Assembly: GCA_017853815.1 (NCBI GenBank)
Contig: JAFMIT010000104.1
Span: 1-5,300, forward strand
Length of the DNA: 5,300 nt
Source: Actinomycetota bacterium
GTDB taxonomy: Bacteria > Actinomycetota > Actinomycetes > S36-B12 > UBA5976
Direction of reading: 5' to 3'
Positions within the stretch are counted from its first letter, which is position 1, and every line of letters begins with the position of its first letter. The notes under the pieces are model-generated. The model saw only the letters and a list, made by a program, of their open reading frames with translations. It was not told the origin of the DNA and made no database searches. Below, in pieces: positions 4,848 through 5,300 of the stretch. Position numbers and translations under genes: made by a program.

Positions 4848-5300
4848 TCGCCTGTGTCTGCCTGGAGTTCTTCGAGCAGCGAGACGATGCTGCGGTGAAG
4901 TTGCGGAGGTGCGCACACCGTCATCGCTTCGCCTTCGGGCCGACCAAACAGCCCCGAAACAATGCATCCACACTCTCGGGCGACGAGCGCGCCTGCGCTG
5001 ACATCCCACGTGTGTGTGCCGCGCTCAAAGTATCCGTTCACCATTCCCGAAGCCGCCATGCACAAATCCAGGGCAGCAGATCCCTTGCGACGTAGATCGC
5101 GGATACGCGGTAACACCGCCGACATCACTCGTATCTGTTGCGCACGGCGCTCAGCCCGGTAGCCAAAACCTGTGGCGAAGAGAGCGTGCGCGAGTTCGAC
5201 ATCTTCAACCTGTGGCAGCCGAACCTCACCATCCCGATCGATTCGGTACGCCCCTTGCCCACGAATTGCCCAATACTCAACGCCAACAAGCGGTGCATAG
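4844..5300 (-). CDS. suhB: inositol monophosphatase family protein (SuhB-like), C-terminal part
   Basis: The last 151 residues are visible; the N-terminus, with the DPIDGT metal motif, lies beyond base 5300. Members are cytosolic Mg2+-dependent phosphatases of about 260-290 residues releasing inositol from inositol 1-phosphate, which in actinobacteria feeds phosphatidylinositol and mycothiol synthesis. Seen in order: APLVGVEYWAIRGQGAYR, the substrate-side strand pair ending in the GxGA turn; TGFGYRAERRAQQ; RDLRRKGSAALDLC, the conserved RRxGSAALD block; the GYFERG segment; and THTWDVSAGALVARECG, whose WD aspartate is the distal metal ligand (most relatives have WDVAAG; S replaces A). All are intact, so no decay is seen. 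Its TAA stop (4846-4844) overlaps the TAG of the convergent gene. Position next to the cluster leading to ppgK and sigA agrees with Rv2701c. Other substrates, such as histidinol phosphate, are less likely. Confidence 0.92.
   Translation of the reverse strand, partial: YAPLVGVEYWAIRGQGAYRIDRDGEVRLPQVEDVELAHALFATGFGYRAERRAQQIRVMSAVLPRIRDLRRKGSAALDLCMAASGMVNGYFERGTHTWDVSAGALVARECGCIVSGLFGRPEGEAMTVCAPPQLHRSIVSLLEELQADTGD

Noticed and set aside
4431..5009. 192-residue minus-strand frame across the carbonic-anhydrase-like gene and suhB
   Set aside because: It is antisense to one real gene and out of frame with the other, rich in R/D/V without recognisable domains.

Overview
The window comes from a chromosomal core region of an actinobacterium (class Actinomycetes). 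No single gene shows this; the set and order of genes does: an APC-type permease, two TrkA/RCK genes, DUF3159, an OB-fold protein, dUTPase, DUF3093, DUF4193, then a SuhB-type inositol monophosphatase. From memory, this matches the Mycobacterium tuberculosis segment Rv2690c-Rv2701c (permease, ceoB, ceoC, DUF3159, OB-fold, dut, DUF3093, DUF4193, suhB), which leads towards ppgK and sigA. Base composition looks only moderately GC-rich (mid-50s percent by eye), and genes are packed very tightly. Together these suggest a compact, perhaps streamlined lineage rather than Streptomyces or Mycobacterium; the genus cannot be read from this sequence.

Left part (1-1987): a partial permease on the minus strand is divergent, across about 114 bp, from two tandem plus-strand TrkA/RCK genes. 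The permease N-terminus matches the KimA (YdaO) K+/H+ symporter subfamily of the APC superfamily, including the positions I recall as lining the K+ site. Transporter plus two cytosolic NAD-binding gating subunits reads as a potassium-uptake module.

Middle part (2003-4227): five minus-strand genes, transcribed DUF4193 -> DUF3093 -> dut -> OB-fold -> DUF3159, with gaps of 3, 9, 1 and 1 nt. This is almost certainly one translationally coupled operon starting near 4227. It combines nucleotide-pool sanitation (dUTPase) with a predicted nucleic-acid-binding OB-fold protein, a small zinc-ribbon-like protein and two membrane proteins of unknown function.

Right part (4287/4329-5300): a plus-strand left-handed beta-helix gamma-carbonic-anhydrase-like gene, divergent from DUF4193, runs tail-to-tail into suhB on the minus strand; their stop codons overlap. 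suhB leaves the window at its 5' end.

I saw no rRNA, tRNA, CRISPR array, insertion sequence, attachment site or convincing rho-independent terminator. The only non-coding stretches longer than 20 bp are the two divergent intergenic regions, 545-658 and about 4228-4328. The window looks mainly like conserved core genome. The points most worth checking are the KimA-RCK pairing, the altered metal-ligand motif and start-codon hairpin of the carbonic-anhydrase-like gene, and the lineage-specific changes to the cluster.
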